Shown here: piece by piece, positions 7,438 through 16,385 of the stretch
Position numbering within the stretch: position 1 is the first letter of the stretch
How the letters are laid out: each line of letters starts with the position of its first letter
Made by a program: the position numbers and the translations under genes
The notes under the pieces: generated by a model
The model's input: only the letters and a program-made list of their open reading frames with translations
Databases searched by the model: none
Told to the model about the DNA's origin: nothing
Source of the DNA: CAZDSS01 sp964508185
GTDB lineage: Bacteria > Pseudomonadota > Alphaproteobacteria > Sphingomonadales > Govanellaceae
Assembly: GCA_964508185.1 (NCBI GenBank)
Contig: CAZDSS010000014.1
Location: 1-38,506, forward strand
DNA: 38,506 nt
Direction: 5' to 3'

Positions 7438-9189
7438 ATGCTTTCTGACCACGCACTGGCCGACAAGGTCCTGTCCGACAAGGGGGCGACCCGCCTGCGG
7501 GTGGGCCCGCTGCGGGCGCTCGGACGGCCGCGCCCGGGCTGGAGCTGGGATGCCGCCGCCCTGACGGTTGCCGGCCTGCTGGCCGTTCCGGTGGTCGTTG
7601 TCCTCTATTCCCTCGCCCAGCCCTTCGGGGAGGTGTGGCATCATCTGGCATCGACCGTATTGAGCCGCTATGTGGCCAATACGCTGATCCTGACCGCGGG
7701 CGTTCTCCTGGGCGTGTTCGTGATCGGGGTCGGCACCGCATGGCTCGTCACCATGTGCGCCTTTCCCGGGCGGCGCGTCTTCGAGTGGGCGTTGTTCCTG
7801 CCGCTCGCCGTCCCCGCCTATGTGCTGGCCTACGCCTATACGGGCTTTCTCGACTATGCGGGCCCGGTCCAGACCCTGATCCGGGACCTGTTCGGGGTGA
7901 GCTACGGGGAATACTGGTTCCCCGAGATCCGCTCCATGGGCGGGGCGATCACGCTTCTGACCCTCGTTCTCTATCCTTACGTCTACATGCTGGCGCGGGC
8001 CGCCTTCATCGAGCAATGCATCTGCGTCCTCGAGATCAGCCGCACGCTCGGCTGCTCGTCCTGGCGGGCCTTCTTCACGGTGGCGCTGCCGCTCGCCCGG
8101 CCCGCGATCGCCGGGGGCATGGCCCTTGCCGCCATGGAGGCGCTGGGCGATTTCGGCACCGTGGACTATTTCGCGGTCGATACCTTCACCGCCGGCATCT
8201 TCCGCACCTGGTCGGCCTATGGCGACCTGACCGCGACGGCGCAGCTTGCGGGCGTCCTCCTGCTCTTCGTGCTCGCGGTCCTGCTGTTCGAGCGCCTGTC
8301 CCGCGGCGGCGGCCGGTTCCATCACACCTCCCGGCGCTATCAGGCGATCAAGCTGCATCCCTTGCGGGGCCGCCGCGCCGTCCTCGCCTTCCTCGCCTGC
8401 TTCACGCCGATCCTCTTCGGCTTTCTGCTGCCGGGCCTCCTGCTCGGGATCTGGGCCGTGCAGGAGATCGCGGGCGGCGCGCTCGATGCCACTTTCGCGC
8501 GGCTCGCCCTCAACAGCCTTCATGTGGCGGCGGTCACAGCGCTCATCGCGGCGGGCGTCGGCCTCATCCTCGCCTACAGCCTGCGCATGCGCCCGACGGC
8601 GGCGACCCGGGGCGCCGTGCGCACGGCGGGGCTCGGCTATGCGGTGCCGGGCATGGTGGTGGCGGTCGGCGTCATCATCGCCCTTGCCTGGGCGGACCGT
8701 CAGGTCAATGCCTGGCTTGTGACGGCTTTCGGCTGGAATCCGGGGCTTCTGTTCAGCGGCACCATGGCGGCCCTCGTCTTCGCCTATCTCGTGCGCTTCC
8801 TTGCCGTCTCCTTCAACACGGTGGAGGCGAGCCTCGCCAAGGTCACCCCCGGGATGGACGCCGCCGCCCGCAGCCTCGGCGAGCGGCCCGCGGGCGTGCT
8901 GTGGCGGGTGCATCTGCCGCTCCTGCGCGGCAGCATGCTGACGGCGGGCCTTCTCGTCTTCGTGGACGTGATGAAGGAATTGCCCGCGACCCTCGTCCTC
9001 CGGCCGTTCAACTTCAACACGCTCGCCGTCCGCGCCTTCGAGCTTGCGGCGGACGAGCGGCTGCGCGAGACCGCCCTTCCGGCCCTCGCCATCGTCGCGG
9101 TCGGCATCGTGCCGGTCATCCTGCTGTCGCGCTCCATCGGGCGGTCGCGGCCCGGGGCGCGGGCCGCCCAGTCGCAAGAGGGAATGTAA
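7438..9189 (+). CDS. fbpB: Iron(III)-type ABC transporter permease (FbpB family)
   Basis: 583 residues made of two fused permease halves, as in FbpB/SfuB/HitB. Each half has about six membrane helices and an EAA-type coupling loop: the first near SRTLGCSSWRAFFTVALPLARPA, the second near RSLGERPAGVLWRVHLPLLRG. The motif EALGDFGTVDYFAVDTFTAG is characteristic of iron(III) permeases. It would move ferric iron from a periplasmic binding protein into the cytoplasm. The ATPase gene follows after 3 bases, but no binding-protein gene adjoins, unlike the usual fbpABC order. The ATG at 7438 has no clear Shine-Dalgarno. A Fur-like box lies just upstream. Another metal or a related anion substrate cannot be excluded. 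Confidence 0.88.
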   Translation: MLSDHALADKVLSDKGATRLRVGPLRALGRPRPGWSWDAAALTVAGLLAVPVVVVLYSLAQPFGEVWHHLASTVLSRYVANTLILTAGVLLGVFVIGVGTAWLVTMCAFPGRRVFEWALFLPLAVPAYVLAYAYTGFLDYAGPVQTLIRDLFGVSYGEYWFPEIRSMGGAITLLTLVLYPYVYMLARAAFIEQCICVLEISRTLGCSSWRAFFTVALPLARPAIAGGMALAAMEALGDFGTVDYFAVDTFTAGIFRTWSAYGDLTATAQLAGVLLLFVLAVLLFERLSRGGGRFHHTSRRYQAIKLHPLRGRRAVLAFLACFTPILFGFLLPGLLLGIWAVQEIAGGALDATFARLALNSLHVAAVTALIAAGVGLILAYSLRMRPTAATRGAVRTAGLGYAVPGMVVAVGVIIALAWADRQVNAWLVTAFGWNPGLLFSGTMAALVFAYLVRFLAVSFNTVEASLAKVTPGMDAAARSLGERPAGVLWRVHLPLLRGSMLTAGLLVFVDVMKELPATLVLRPFNFNTLAVRAFELAADERLRETALPALAIVAVGIVPVILLSRSIGRSRPGARAAQSQEGM

Positions 9190-9192
9190 GCA

Positions 9193-10257
9193 ATGCCCCA
9201 GTCCGGCGGACTGGTCCTCGAGGACCTGCATCACAGCTATGACGGCCAGGAGGTGGTGCGCGGCGTCAGCCTTGAGATCAATCCGGGGGAGGTCGTATCC
9301 CTTCTCGGCCCCTCCGGCTGCGGCAAGACCACCTGCCTTCGCGTCACCGCCGGGCTCGAGACCGTGCAGCGGGGACGGGTGATCGTGGGCGGCCGGGTGG
9401 TCGGCGCCCCCGACCTCCATGTCCCGCCGGAGCAGCGGGGGATCGGCCTCGTGCTGCAGGACTATGCCCTGTTTCCGCATCTCAGCATCATCGACAACGT
9501 GGCCTTCGGCCTCCGCCGCACCCTCTCGCGGCAGGACGGCCGCCGCCGCGCCGCCGCGCTCCTCGAGCGCATCGGCCTTGCCCACCATGCGGAGCATTTC
9601 CCCCATCAGCTGTCGGGCGGCGAGCAGCAGCGGGTGGCGCTCGCCCGGGCGCTCGCGCCGCAGCCGCGGGTGATGCTCATGGACGAACCCTTCTCGGGCC
9701 TCGACGTCACGCTCCGCGACCGGGTGCGGGAAAGCGCCATGGCGGTGCTGCGGGAGACCGGGGTGCCGACACTGATGGTGACCCACGACCCCGAGGAAGC
9801 CATGCGCATCTCCGACCGGGTGGCGGTGATGAAGAACGGCCGCATCCTGCAGTCGGGGACGCCCGCCGATCTCTATTACCGCCCGGCGAGCAGCGAGGTG
9901 GTGAGCTTCTTCGGCGAACTCAATCGCTTCGAGGCGGTCGCCCTTCAGGGCGTCGCCCCGACGCCCCTCGGCGACGTTCCGGCCCGCGGCATTCCCGACG
10001 GCGTGCCGGTGGAGATCCTCGTCCGGCCGCAGGCGCTGCGGCTCCGCCCCAGCGCCGACGATCTTGCAATCAATGGCGAGGCGGTGGTGGTGCGCAGCCA
10101 GCTTCTGGGTCCGTCCTGCCTCATCGACCTGCAGTTCGAGACGACGCCGCTCCGCGCCAGGGTCGCGACCCGGGACGTGCCCCGGGACGGCGACCGGGTG
10201 CAGCTTTATCTCCACCCTCAGGATGTCTTTGTCTTCCCGCTGGCGCAGGCGTCCTGA
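9193..10257 (+). CDS. fbpC: Iron(III)-type ABC transporter ATP-binding protein (FbpC family)
   Basis: 354 residues: an ABC ATPase domain (1 to about 240) plus a C-terminal TOBE-like regulatory domain (about 255-350). Walker A GPSGCGKTT is near residue 38, the Q-loop is LVLQDYALFPH, the signature is LSGGEQQR, Walker B is VMLMDEPFSGLD, and the switch histidine is in MVTHDPEEA. It would power the permease encoded three bases upstream. The TOBE extension and permease partner fit the FbpC/PotA/CysA branch; the iron assignment rests on the permease type and the Fur-like box. Confidence 0.88.
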   Translation: MPQSGGLVLEDLHHSYDGQEVVRGVSLEINPGEVVSLLGPSGCGKTTCLRVTAGLETVQRGRVIVGGRVVGAPDLHVPPEQRGIGLVLQDYALFPHLSIIDNVAFGLRRTLSRQDGRRRAAALLERIGLAHHAEHFPHQLSGGEQQRVALARALAPQPRVMLMDEPFSGLDVTLRDRVRESAMAVLRETGVPTLMVTHDPEEAMRISDRVAVMKNGRILQSGTPADLYYRPASSEVVSFFGELNRFEAVALQGVAPTPLGDVPARGIPDGVPVEILVRPQALRLRPSADDLAINGEAVVVRSQLLGPSCLIDLQFETTPLRARVATRDVPRDGDRVQLYLHPQDVFVFPLAQAS

Positions 10258-10375
10258 CCGCGGGGCCCCATTCAAGCTCCGCCATTGCGGCGGCCGGTGT
10301 ATTTTGCCAAACTGCGCGGGCGGCAGCGCCGCGTGCCCGCAGGTATGACGGGCGTCATTACAGGAGCTTCATTTC

Positions 10376-10609
10376 ATGGGTATCAGCATCTGGCAGATCC
10401 TGATCATCGTCCTTCTCGTCGTGCTGCTGTTCGGCCGCGGCAAGATCTCCGACCTCATGGGCGACTTCGCCAAGGGGATCCGAAGCTTCAAGAAGGGGCT
10501 GAACGAGGACGAGGAAGACGAGCGCCCGGCGCCCAAGGCGATCGCCAGCGAGCGTCAGGAGCGGACCGGCGAGAGCACGGGCGAGCGGGACGGCACCAAG
10601 GCCCATTGA
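10376..10609 (+). CDS. tatA: Twin-arginine translocase subunit TatA
   Basis: 77 residues. One N-terminal membrane helix (about 5-20) ends in the hallmark FGRGK (19-23), followed by the amphipathic helix ISDLMGDFAKGIRSFKKG and a charged tail. TatA oligomerises to form the pathway for folded proteins carrying RR signals. The start follows an AGGAGC Shine-Dalgarno. It is the first gene of tatABC-serS-surE-pcm-nlpD. Confidence 0.96.
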   Translation: MGISIWQILIIVLLVVLLFGRGKISDLMGDFAKGIRSFKKGLNEDEEDERPAPKAIASERQERTGESTGERDGTKAH

Positions 10610-10641
10610 TCGCTGTGGGACCGAAGGTCCCGGGGATTTGA

Positions 10642-11082
10642 ATGTTCGACATTGCCTGGAGCGAGATTCTGGTCGTCGCCGTGGTGGCCCTCATCGTGGT
10701 AGGTCCCAAGGATCTGCCGCGGCTGCTGCGCACCCTCGGCACCATCGTGCGCAAGCTGCGCCGCATGAGCGCCGAGTTCAAGGCTGGGGTGGATGACTTC
10801 ATCCGCGAGGCGGAGCTTGAGGAAGTGCGGAAATCCATCCACCACGTCTCCAACTTCGACCCGCGCACCCGGCCCGAGAAATTCATCGATCTGGACAATC
10901 CGGCGACCCCCAGGGGAGCGAAGCCCGCGGCGGGCGCGGGCGCGGACACGGATCCGACCGGCGGCACGGCGCCCCTGGCCCCCCGTGAGGTCACAACCAC
11001 GGTGGAGCCGCCCGAACTCCTGCCGGATGAGGCCGAAAAGGACGCCCCGCCGGCCGCCCGCGGCAACGGGAGAGAAGCGTGA
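10642..11082 (+). CDS. tatB: Twin-arginine translocase subunit TatB
   Basis: 146 residues. The N-terminus MFDIAWSEILVVAVVALIVVG is the TatB membrane helix with the conserved glutamate E8, followed by the hinge GPKDLP (21-26) and an amphipathic helix running to about residue 75. The remaining tail is Pro/Ala-rich. TatB with TatC recognises twin-arginine signals. It lies 32 bases after tatA, and its stop overlaps the GTG start of tatC. Confidence 0.95.
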   Translation: MFDIAWSEILVVAVVALIVVGPKDLPRLLRTLGTIVRKLRRMSAEFKAGVDDFIREAELEEVRKSIHHVSNFDPRTRPEKFIDLDNPATPRGAKPAAGAGADTDPTGGTAPLAPREVTTTVEPPELLPDEAEKDAPPAARGNGREA

Positions 11083-11909
11083 CCGACGAAGACCGGTCCG
11101 TGGAGGACAGCAAGGCGCCCCTCATCGAGCATCTGATGGAGCTGCGCCGCCGGCTCATCTGGTCGCTGGTGGCGCTCGCCGTGGCGTTCGCCGTCTGCTA
11201 CTACTTTGCGGACGAGATCTACGGCTTCCTCACCAAGCCGCTCGCCGACGTGCTGGGGCCGGAGCGCTCGCGGCGCATGATCTTCACGGGGCTTCACGAA
11301 GCCTTCTTCACCTATATCAAGGTGTCGTTCTTCGCGGCCGTGGTTCTGGCCTTCCCCCTGATCGCCAACCAGATCTGGAAGTTCGTGGCGCCCGGGCTCT
11401 ACAAGCATGAACGGCGGGCGTTCCTGCCGTTCCTCGTTGCGACCCCCATCCTGTTCATCGCCGGGGCGGCGCTCGTCTACTACTTCATCTTCCCGGCGGC
11501 CTGGCAGTTTTTCCTGAGCTTCGAGACCTCGGGCGAAGCCGGGGGCATGGCCATCGAGCTCGAGGCCAAGGTCAACGAATACCTTTCCCTCGTCATGACC
11601 CTGATGTTCGCCTTCGGCCTCAGCTTCCAGCTGCCGGTGCTCCTGACCCTCATGGGCCGGGCGGGGCTCATCACGGCGGACACGCTGCGCAGCAAGCGGC
11701 GCTATGCCATCGTCGGCATCTTCGCCGCCGCGGCGATCCTGACACCCCCCGATCCCCTGAGCCAGATCGGATTGGGGCTTTCCATCATGGCCCTTTATGA
11801 AATATCCATCTGGCTGATCGTCGTCGCCGAACGGCGGCGCGCGGGAACGCGCGACGGGGCGGCGGCCGGCTATAACGTTCCTCCGAGAAACGACCCAGGA
11901 AATGTTTGA
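11079..11909 (+). CDS. tatC: Twin-arginine translocase subunit TatC
   Basis: 276 residues with six membrane helices. Conserved TatC stretches are visible: LIEHLMELRRRLIWS near the N-terminus, the FAAVVLAFPLIANQIWKFVAPGLYKHERR segment (conserved F-P and E-R), and FGLSFQLPVLLTLM with LTPPDPLSQ. It is the receptor for RR signal peptides and nucleates the translocase. The GTG start overlaps the tatB stop (GTGA), and the C-terminus overlaps serS by 8 bases. Confidence 0.97.
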   Translation: MTDEDRSVEDSKAPLIEHLMELRRRLIWSLVALAVAFAVCYYFADEIYGFLTKPLADVLGPERSRRMIFTGLHEAFFTYIKVSFFAAVVLAFPLIANQIWKFVAPGLYKHERRAFLPFLVATPILFIAGAALVYYFIFPAAWQFFLSFETSGEAGGMAIELEAKVNEYLSLVMTLMFAFGLSFQLPVLLTLMGRAGLITADTLRSKRRYAIVGIFAAAAILTPPDPLSQIGLGLSIMALYEISIWLIVVAERRRAGTRDGAAAGYNVPPRNDPGNV

Positions 11910-13179
11910 CATCAAAGCCATTCGTGACAACCCCGGGGCCTTTGACGCGGGCTGGGGCCGCCGCGGGCTTGCGCCGCAGACCCCGGCCATTCTTGCCCTC
12001 GACGAGCGTCGCCGCGCCTGCCAGACCGAGCTGCAGGTGATGCAGGCCCGGCGCAACGAGGCGTCCCGCGAGATCGGCGAGCGCAAGCGCAAGGGCGAGG
12101 ATGCGGAGGCGCTCATGGCGGAAGTGGCGGAGCTCAAGCGCCGCATTCCCGAGGTCGAGGAGGAGGAACGGCGGCTCGCCCGCGAGCTCGACGACCTGCT
12201 TGCGAGCCTGCCCAACATCCCGGCGGACGAGGTGCCTGACGGCGCGGACGAGACGGGGAACAGGGAGGTGCGCCGGGTGGGCGAGGCGCCGCAGTTCGAT
12301 TTCACGCCGCGTGAGCATTTCGAGCTCGGCGAAGGCCTCGGCCAGATGCATTTCGAGGAAGCGGCGCGCATGTCCGGCGCGCGCTTCGTCATCCTGTCGG
12401 GCGCGCTCGCGCGGCTCGAGCGGGCGCTCGGCGCCTTCATGCTCGACCTCCAGACCCGGGAATTCGGCTATCGCGAGATGTCGGTGCCGCTCCTCGTCCG
12501 CGACGAGGCCATGTACGGCACCGGGCAGCTCCCCAAGTTCGCCGAGGACTTCTTCCGCACCACCAGCGATCATTCCCTGATCCCCACGGGCGAGGTGCCG
12601 CTCACCAATTTCCATATGGGGGAAATTCTGGAGGCGGAGCGCCTGCCGCTCCGCTATACCGCGCTGACCCCCTGCTTCCGTTCCGAAGCGGGCGCCGCGG
12701 GGCGCGATACCCGCGGCATGATCCGCCAGCACCAGTTCATGAAGGTGGAGATCGTCAGCATCACGAGCCCCGAGGAGGCTGACGCCGAGCACGAGCGGCT
12801 GACCGCCTGCGCCGAAGAGGTGCTGAAGCGCCTCGGCCTCCATTACCGGGTCGTCATGCTCTGCACCGGCGACATGGGCTTCTCCTCCCGCAAGACCTAC
12901 GACATCGAGGTCTGGCTCCCCGGTCAGGGGCAGTTCCGGGAGATCTCGAGCTGCTCCCAGTTCGGCGATTTCCAGGCGCGGCGCATGAAGACCCGCTTCC
13001 GCGCCGCGGGCGAGAAGAACACCCGCTTCGTCCATACCCTGAACGGCTCGGGCCTTGCCGTGGGGCGGACCCTCATTGCGGTCATGGAGAACTATCAGCA
13101 GGCGGACGGCAGCATTCTGGTGCCGGAAGCGCTGCGGCCCTATATGGGCGGGCTGGAGGTCATCACCCGCGATGCCTGA
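11902..13179 (+). CDS. serS: Seryl-tRNA synthetase
   Basis: 425 residues, the standard bacterial length. An N-terminal antiparallel coiled-coil arm (about residues 28-105, rich in Glu, Arg and Lys) binds the long variable arm of tRNA(Ser). The class II catalytic domain shows the TGE motif (LIPTGEVPL), motif 2 (CFRSEAGAAGRDTRG) and motif 3 (NGSGLAVGRTLIAVMENYQ). It charges tRNA(Ser) and also primes selenocysteine if that pathway exists. Both ends overlap neighbours by 8 bases, binding tatC, serS and surE into one translational unit. Confidence 0.98.
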   Translation: MFDIKAIRDNPGAFDAGWGRRGLAPQTPAILALDERRRACQTELQVMQARRNEASREIGERKRKGEDAEALMAEVAELKRRIPEVEEEERRLARELDDLLASLPNIPADEVPDGADETGNREVRRVGEAPQFDFTPREHFELGEGLGQMHFEEAARMSGARFVILSGALARLERALGAFMLDLQTREFGYREMSVPLLVRDEAMYGTGQLPKFAEDFFRTTSDHSLIPTGEVPLTNFHMGEILEAERLPLRYTALTPCFRSEAGAAGRDTRGMIRQHQFMKVEIVSITSPEEADAEHERLTACAEEVLKRLGLHYRVVMLCTGDMGFSSRKTYDIEVWLPGQGQFREISSCSQFGDFQARRMKTRFRAAGEKNTRFVHTLNGSGLAVGRTLIAVMENYQQADGSILVPEALRPYMGGLEVITRDA

Positions 13180-13957
13180 AGCTTCCGCCCATCGCATCCT
13201 CATCACCAATGACGACGGGGTGAACGCCCACGGCCTCAAGGTGCTGGAGGACATCGCCCGGACCTTGAGCGACGACGTCTGGATCGTCGCCCCCGAGCTG
13301 GAGCAGAGCGGGGCGAGCCATGGCCTGACGCTGTCCCAGCCCCTGCGCATCCGCAAGATCGCCGACCAGCGCTTCGCCGTGCAGGGCACGCCCACGGACT
13401 GCGTCATGCTCGCGGTTCACGACATCATGGCGGAGGCCAAGCCGACGCTCGTGCTGTCCGGCGTCAATCGCGGCGCGAACCTGGCCGAGGACGTCACCTA
13501 TTCCGGCACCATCGCCGGGGCCATGGAAGGGGTGCTCTGCGGCATTCCCTCCATCGCCTTCAGCCAGGTGGTGGGGCGCGGCGACAATCCCGAGCATTTC
13601 GCGGCCGCCGCCCATTTCGGCCCGCAGATCCTGCGCGATCTCCTGACCTGCGGCTGGGACCGCGGCGTGCTCATCAACGTCAATTTCCCGGGGCTGCCGC
13701 CCGGCGAGGTCAAGGGCGTCGAGGTCACCCGCCAGGGCTTCCGCGACGAGTCCGAGCTCATCATCGACCGCCGGGTGGACGCCCGCGGCTTCCCCTATTA
13801 CTGGTTCGGCCTGCGCCGCGCCTATGGCGATCCCGGGGTCGGCACCGACCTGCAGGCGGTGCGCGACGGCTTCATCTCGGTAACCCCCCTTCATCTCGAC
13901 CTCACCCATGACCGCACCCGCGAGCGGCTGGCGGGCCGGATGAAGATCACCTTCTGA
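13172..13957 (+). CDS. surE: 5'-nucleotidase SurE
   Basis: 261 residues from the ATG at 13172, which overlaps the serS stop; a longer in-frame upstream extension is serS sequence read in another frame. The metal site is complete: D14-D15 (ILITNDDGV), S46 (EQSGASHG) and N99 (SGVNRGAN). SurE hydrolyses nucleoside monophosphates and short polyphosphates and is linked to stationary-phase survival with Pcm. surE-pcm-nlpD is a widely conserved order, reproduced here. Confidence 0.97.
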   Translation: MPEASAHRILITNDDGVNAHGLKVLEDIARTLSDDVWIVAPELEQSGASHGLTLSQPLRIRKIADQRFAVQGTPTDCVMLAVHDIMAEAKPTLVLSGVNRGANLAEDVTYSGTIAGAMEGVLCGIPSIAFSQVVGRGDNPEHFAAAAHFGPQILRDLLTCGWDRGVLINVNFPGLPPGEVKGVEVTRQGFRDESELIIDRRVDARGFPYYWFGLRRAYGDPGVGTDLQAVRDGFISVTPLHLDLTHDRTRERLAGRMKITF

Positions 13958-13959
13958 AC

Positions 13960-14610
13960 GTGCTCCGCGCCGTGCCCTTCACTGCCCAGAAGATAAATCT
14001 CATCATGGAATTGCGGCGGGGCGGCATCACCGACCGCAACATCCTGGCGGTGATCGAGACCCTGCCGCGGGAACGCTTCGTGCCCGCGCCGTTCCTCGAC
14101 CGCGCCTACGAGAATGCGGCGCTTCCCATCGCCCATGGCCAGACCATCAGCCAGCCCTATACGGTCGCCTATATGACCCAGGCGCTGGAAGTGGGCCCGC
14201 GCATGAAGGTGCTGGAGATCGGCACGGGATCCGGCTATCAGGCGGCGGTGCTCGCGCGCCTCTGCCGCCGGGTCTATACCATCGAACGCTACCGCACCCT
14301 TCTCGAGGAGGCGGAGCGGCGCTTCGCCGCCCTCGACATCCACAACATCACCACGCGCTACGGCGACGGCAACCGGGGCTGGCCCGAGCAGGCGCCGTTC
14401 GAGCGCATCCTGGTCACCGCCGCCGCGCCGGAGGTGCCGCCGAGGCTCGTGGAACAGCTGGGGGAGGGCGGGATTCTGGTCGCCCCGGTGGGCGATGACC
14501 GGAACCAGGTGATCGTCCGCCTGCGCAAGACCGCGGAAGGAATCACGCGGGAGGAGCTGATCGCAACCCGCTTCGTGCCGCTCGTCGAGGGGGTGGCGCG
14601 GCAGGCATAA
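13960..14610 (+). CDS. pcm: Protein-L-isoaspartate O-methyltransferase
   Basis: 216 residues starting at GTG 13960, two bases after surE. The SAM-binding motif VLEIGTGSGYQAAVLA (from residue 84) and the family motif GQTISQPYTVAYM (60-72) are intact, as is the post-I region RYGDGNRGWPEQAPFERILVTAAA. It methylates isoaspartyl residues so that damaged proteins can revert. It belongs to the surE-pcm-nlpD set. Confidence 0.96.
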   Translation: MLRAVPFTAQKINLIMELRRGGITDRNILAVIETLPRERFVPAPFLDRAYENAALPIAHGQTISQPYTVAYMTQALEVGPRMKVLEIGTGSGYQAAVLARLCRRVYTIERYRTLLEEAERRFAALDIHNITTRYGDGNRGWPEQAPFERILVTAAAPEVPPRLVEQLGEGGILVAPVGDDRNQVIVRLRKTAEGITREELIATRFVPLVEGVARQA

Positions 14611-14615
14611 TCTTT

Positions 14616-14621
14616 TATAGT
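14616..14621 (+). promoter_or_regulatory. Possible -10 element before nlpD
   Basis: TATAGT at 14616-14621 lies 66 bases before the nlpD start, in the only sizeable gap of this operon (76 bases). No convincing -35 is visible. Identical TATAGT hexamers precede yajC and the unknown gene at 36494. An internal promoter for nlpD is plausible. Confidence 0.3.
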
Positions 14622-14686
14622 GCGGTCCGCAGGGTGCGCTTGCGTCCGCACGAGACCGGCAATCAGGGGAGCGACAGGTCCGATTC

Positions 14687-15700
14687 ATGGCGAGACGTAG
14701 GGGAATGATCGGCGTCGCGCTCCTTCTCGCTGCGATGCTTTCCGCCTGCAGCGGGCCGCAGCGCCCGAAAAGCCCCGCCGACATCCGCCCCGTCTGGGAT
14801 GTGCGCAATTCCCCGGTTCCCGTGCCGCGGCCCGTGATGCGCCCGCCCGCGCCCGCAAGGCCCGGATCCACCGTCACCGCCGCTGCAGCCGTCCCCGCCG
14901 CGCGGCCCGCGCAACCGGCGCCCGCCGGCGACCAGATGCAGCCGAGCCGCACGGTGGTGGTGCAGAAGGGGGATACGGTCTACGCCATTTCCCGCCGCCA
15001 CGGCACGGACGTGCGCGCACTCATCGCCGCCAACGACCTGAAGCCCCCCTATCTCCTGCGCCCGGGCGACAAGCTGCGCCTGCCCGGCGGCCGCATCCAT
15101 GTGGTGGCGCGGGGGGAGACCACCTACGGCATTTCCCGGCAATATGGGGTGGACCTTGCGACCCTCGCCCGGGAAAATGGCCTCAAGCCGCCTTACACCC
15201 TGCATGTGGGCCAGCGCCTGGTGCTCCCGGCCCAGGCGTCCGGTGCGACGCAGACCGCAGGCGCCGCGACGAGCGACAGCGCATCCAAGGCGGTGCGCAC
15301 GGCCCTGCCGCAACCGTCGAAGCGCCAGGGCTTCGCCTGGCCGCTTCAGGGCCGGCTCATCTCGAGCTTCGGGCCCAAGGCGGGCGGCCTGCACAATGAC
15401 GGGATCAATCTGGCGGCGGCGCGCGGCACGCCGGTCAAGGCCGCGGATACGGGGGTGGTCGCCTATGCGGGATCCGACCTCCGCGCCTTCGGCAATCTGG
15501 TGCTGGTGCAGCATCAGGGCGGGTGGGTCACTGCCTACGCCCATCTCGACCGCATCACGGTGAGCCGCGGCCAGAGCCTCGCCCGGGGCGACGTCATCGG
15601 CCATGTGGGCCAGACCGGGGGTGTGACGAGCCCCCAGCTCCATTTCGAGATCCGCCAGGGCCGCCGCGCCGTCGATCCGCTGCAGCACCTGCCGCGCTGA
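14687..15700 (+). CDS. nlpD: NlpD-like lipoprotein: two LysM domains and a degenerate LytM (M23) domain
   Basis: 337 residues. A lipoprotein signal ends in the lipobox LSAC (C21). After a Pro/Ala-rich linker come two LysM glycan-binding domains (about 88-133 and 136-181) and an M23/LytM domain (about 218-333). The zinc site looks incomplete: the usual HxGxD is HNDGIN (H236 to N241), and the first histidine of the HxH pair is Q317 (SPQLHFE). NlpD and EnvC are catalytically dead LytM factors that activate cell-wall amidases at division, so the same role is likely here. It is the last gene of the tat-serS-surE-pcm run, with its stop three bases from the convergent LysE-family gene. Confidence 0.9.
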   Translation: MARRRGMIGVALLLAAMLSACSGPQRPKSPADIRPVWDVRNSPVPVPRPVMRPPAPARPGSTVTAAAAVPAARPAQPAPAGDQMQPSRTVVVQKGDTVYAISRRHGTDVRALIAANDLKPPYLLRPGDKLRLPGGRIHVVARGETTYGISRQYGVDLATLARENGLKPPYTLHVGQRLVLPAQASGATQTAGAATSDSASKAVRTALPQPSKRQGFAWPLQGRLISSFGPKAGGLHNDGINLAAARGTPVKAADTGVVAYAGSDLRAFGNLVLVQHQGGWVTAYAHLDRITVSRGQSLARGDVIGHVGQTGGVTSPQLHFEIRQGRRAVDPLQHLPR

Positions 15701-15703
15701 GGG

Positions 15704-16327
15704 TCAGAGGCGCGACGCGCCGAGCGCCACGCCCGCGCTCATGAAGAAGCCGCCCGACAGGCGGTTGACGACGCGCATCCGCCGCTCGCTGTTGAGCCAG
15801 CGGGAAAGCTTCGCGCCGCCCCCCGCATAGACGAACTGCCAGAAGGTCTCGATCACCATGAAGGTGAGCATCAGGATCACCATTTGCGGCAGCTGGGGCG
15901 CCTTCTTGTCCATGAACTGGGGAAAGAGCGCCATGAAGAAGATGATGGCCTTGGGGTTCGAGAGCGACACGAACATGCCGGTGCGGAACAGCTCCAGCCG
16001 GTTGGCGCGGACGGGGCCGGTGTCCGCGGGCCGCTCCAGCCGGGGCGGCGCCCGCCAGGTCTTGAAGCCGATATAGACCAGATAGAGCGCCCCCGCATAT
16101 TTGAGGATGGAGAAGGCGATGTGGGACGCCGCCAGAATGGCGCCGAGCCCCGCGACCGACGCCAGCATGATGAGGCACAGCCCGCTCATCAGCCCGAAGC
16201 AGGTGGCGAGCGTCGCCCGGAAGCCGTAGCGGATCCCGTGATTGAGGGTGAGCAGCATGTTGGGCCCCGGCGTCGCGCTCATGAAGAACACCATGACGGC
16301 GTAGACGATCCAGGTCTGCTGAGACAT
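15704..16327 (-). CDS. LysE/RhtB family amino-acid exporter
   Basis: 207 residues, typical of the family, with about six membrane helices. The N-terminal signature FFMSATPGPNMLLTLNHGIRYG is the LysE/RhtB motif, and LFRTGMFVSLSNPKAIIFFMALFPQF is the conserved central stretch. Members export amino acids or homoserine lactone-type compounds; the substrate cannot be told from sequence. Its stop is three bases from the nlpD stop (convergent), with no terminator between. The DUF815 ATPase gene ends 58 bases upstream on the same strand, so the two may be co-transcribed. Confidence 0.9.
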   Translation of the reverse strand: MSQQTWIVYAVMVFFMSATPGPNMLLTLNHGIRYGFRATLATCFGLMSGLCLIMLASVAGLGAILAASHIAFSILKYAGALYLVYIGFKTWRAPPRLERPADTGPVRANRLELFRTGMFVSLSNPKAIIFFMALFPQFMDKKAPQLPQMVILMLTFMVIETFWQFVYAGGGAKLSRWLNSERRMRVVNRLSGGFFMSAGVALGASRL

Positions 16328-16385
16328 CGCGCGGGGTCCGGTGACTGGCGGCTGCGGGGGCGAAGATGGTGGAGGCTGAAGGGGA

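Noticed and set aside
6472..10275. A 1267-codon open frame on the minus strand
   Set aside because: It runs antisense to xthA, fbpB and fbpC, is rich in Arg, His, Asp and Gly with no domain structure, and arises because GC-rich coding DNA rarely holds stops in the mirrored frame.
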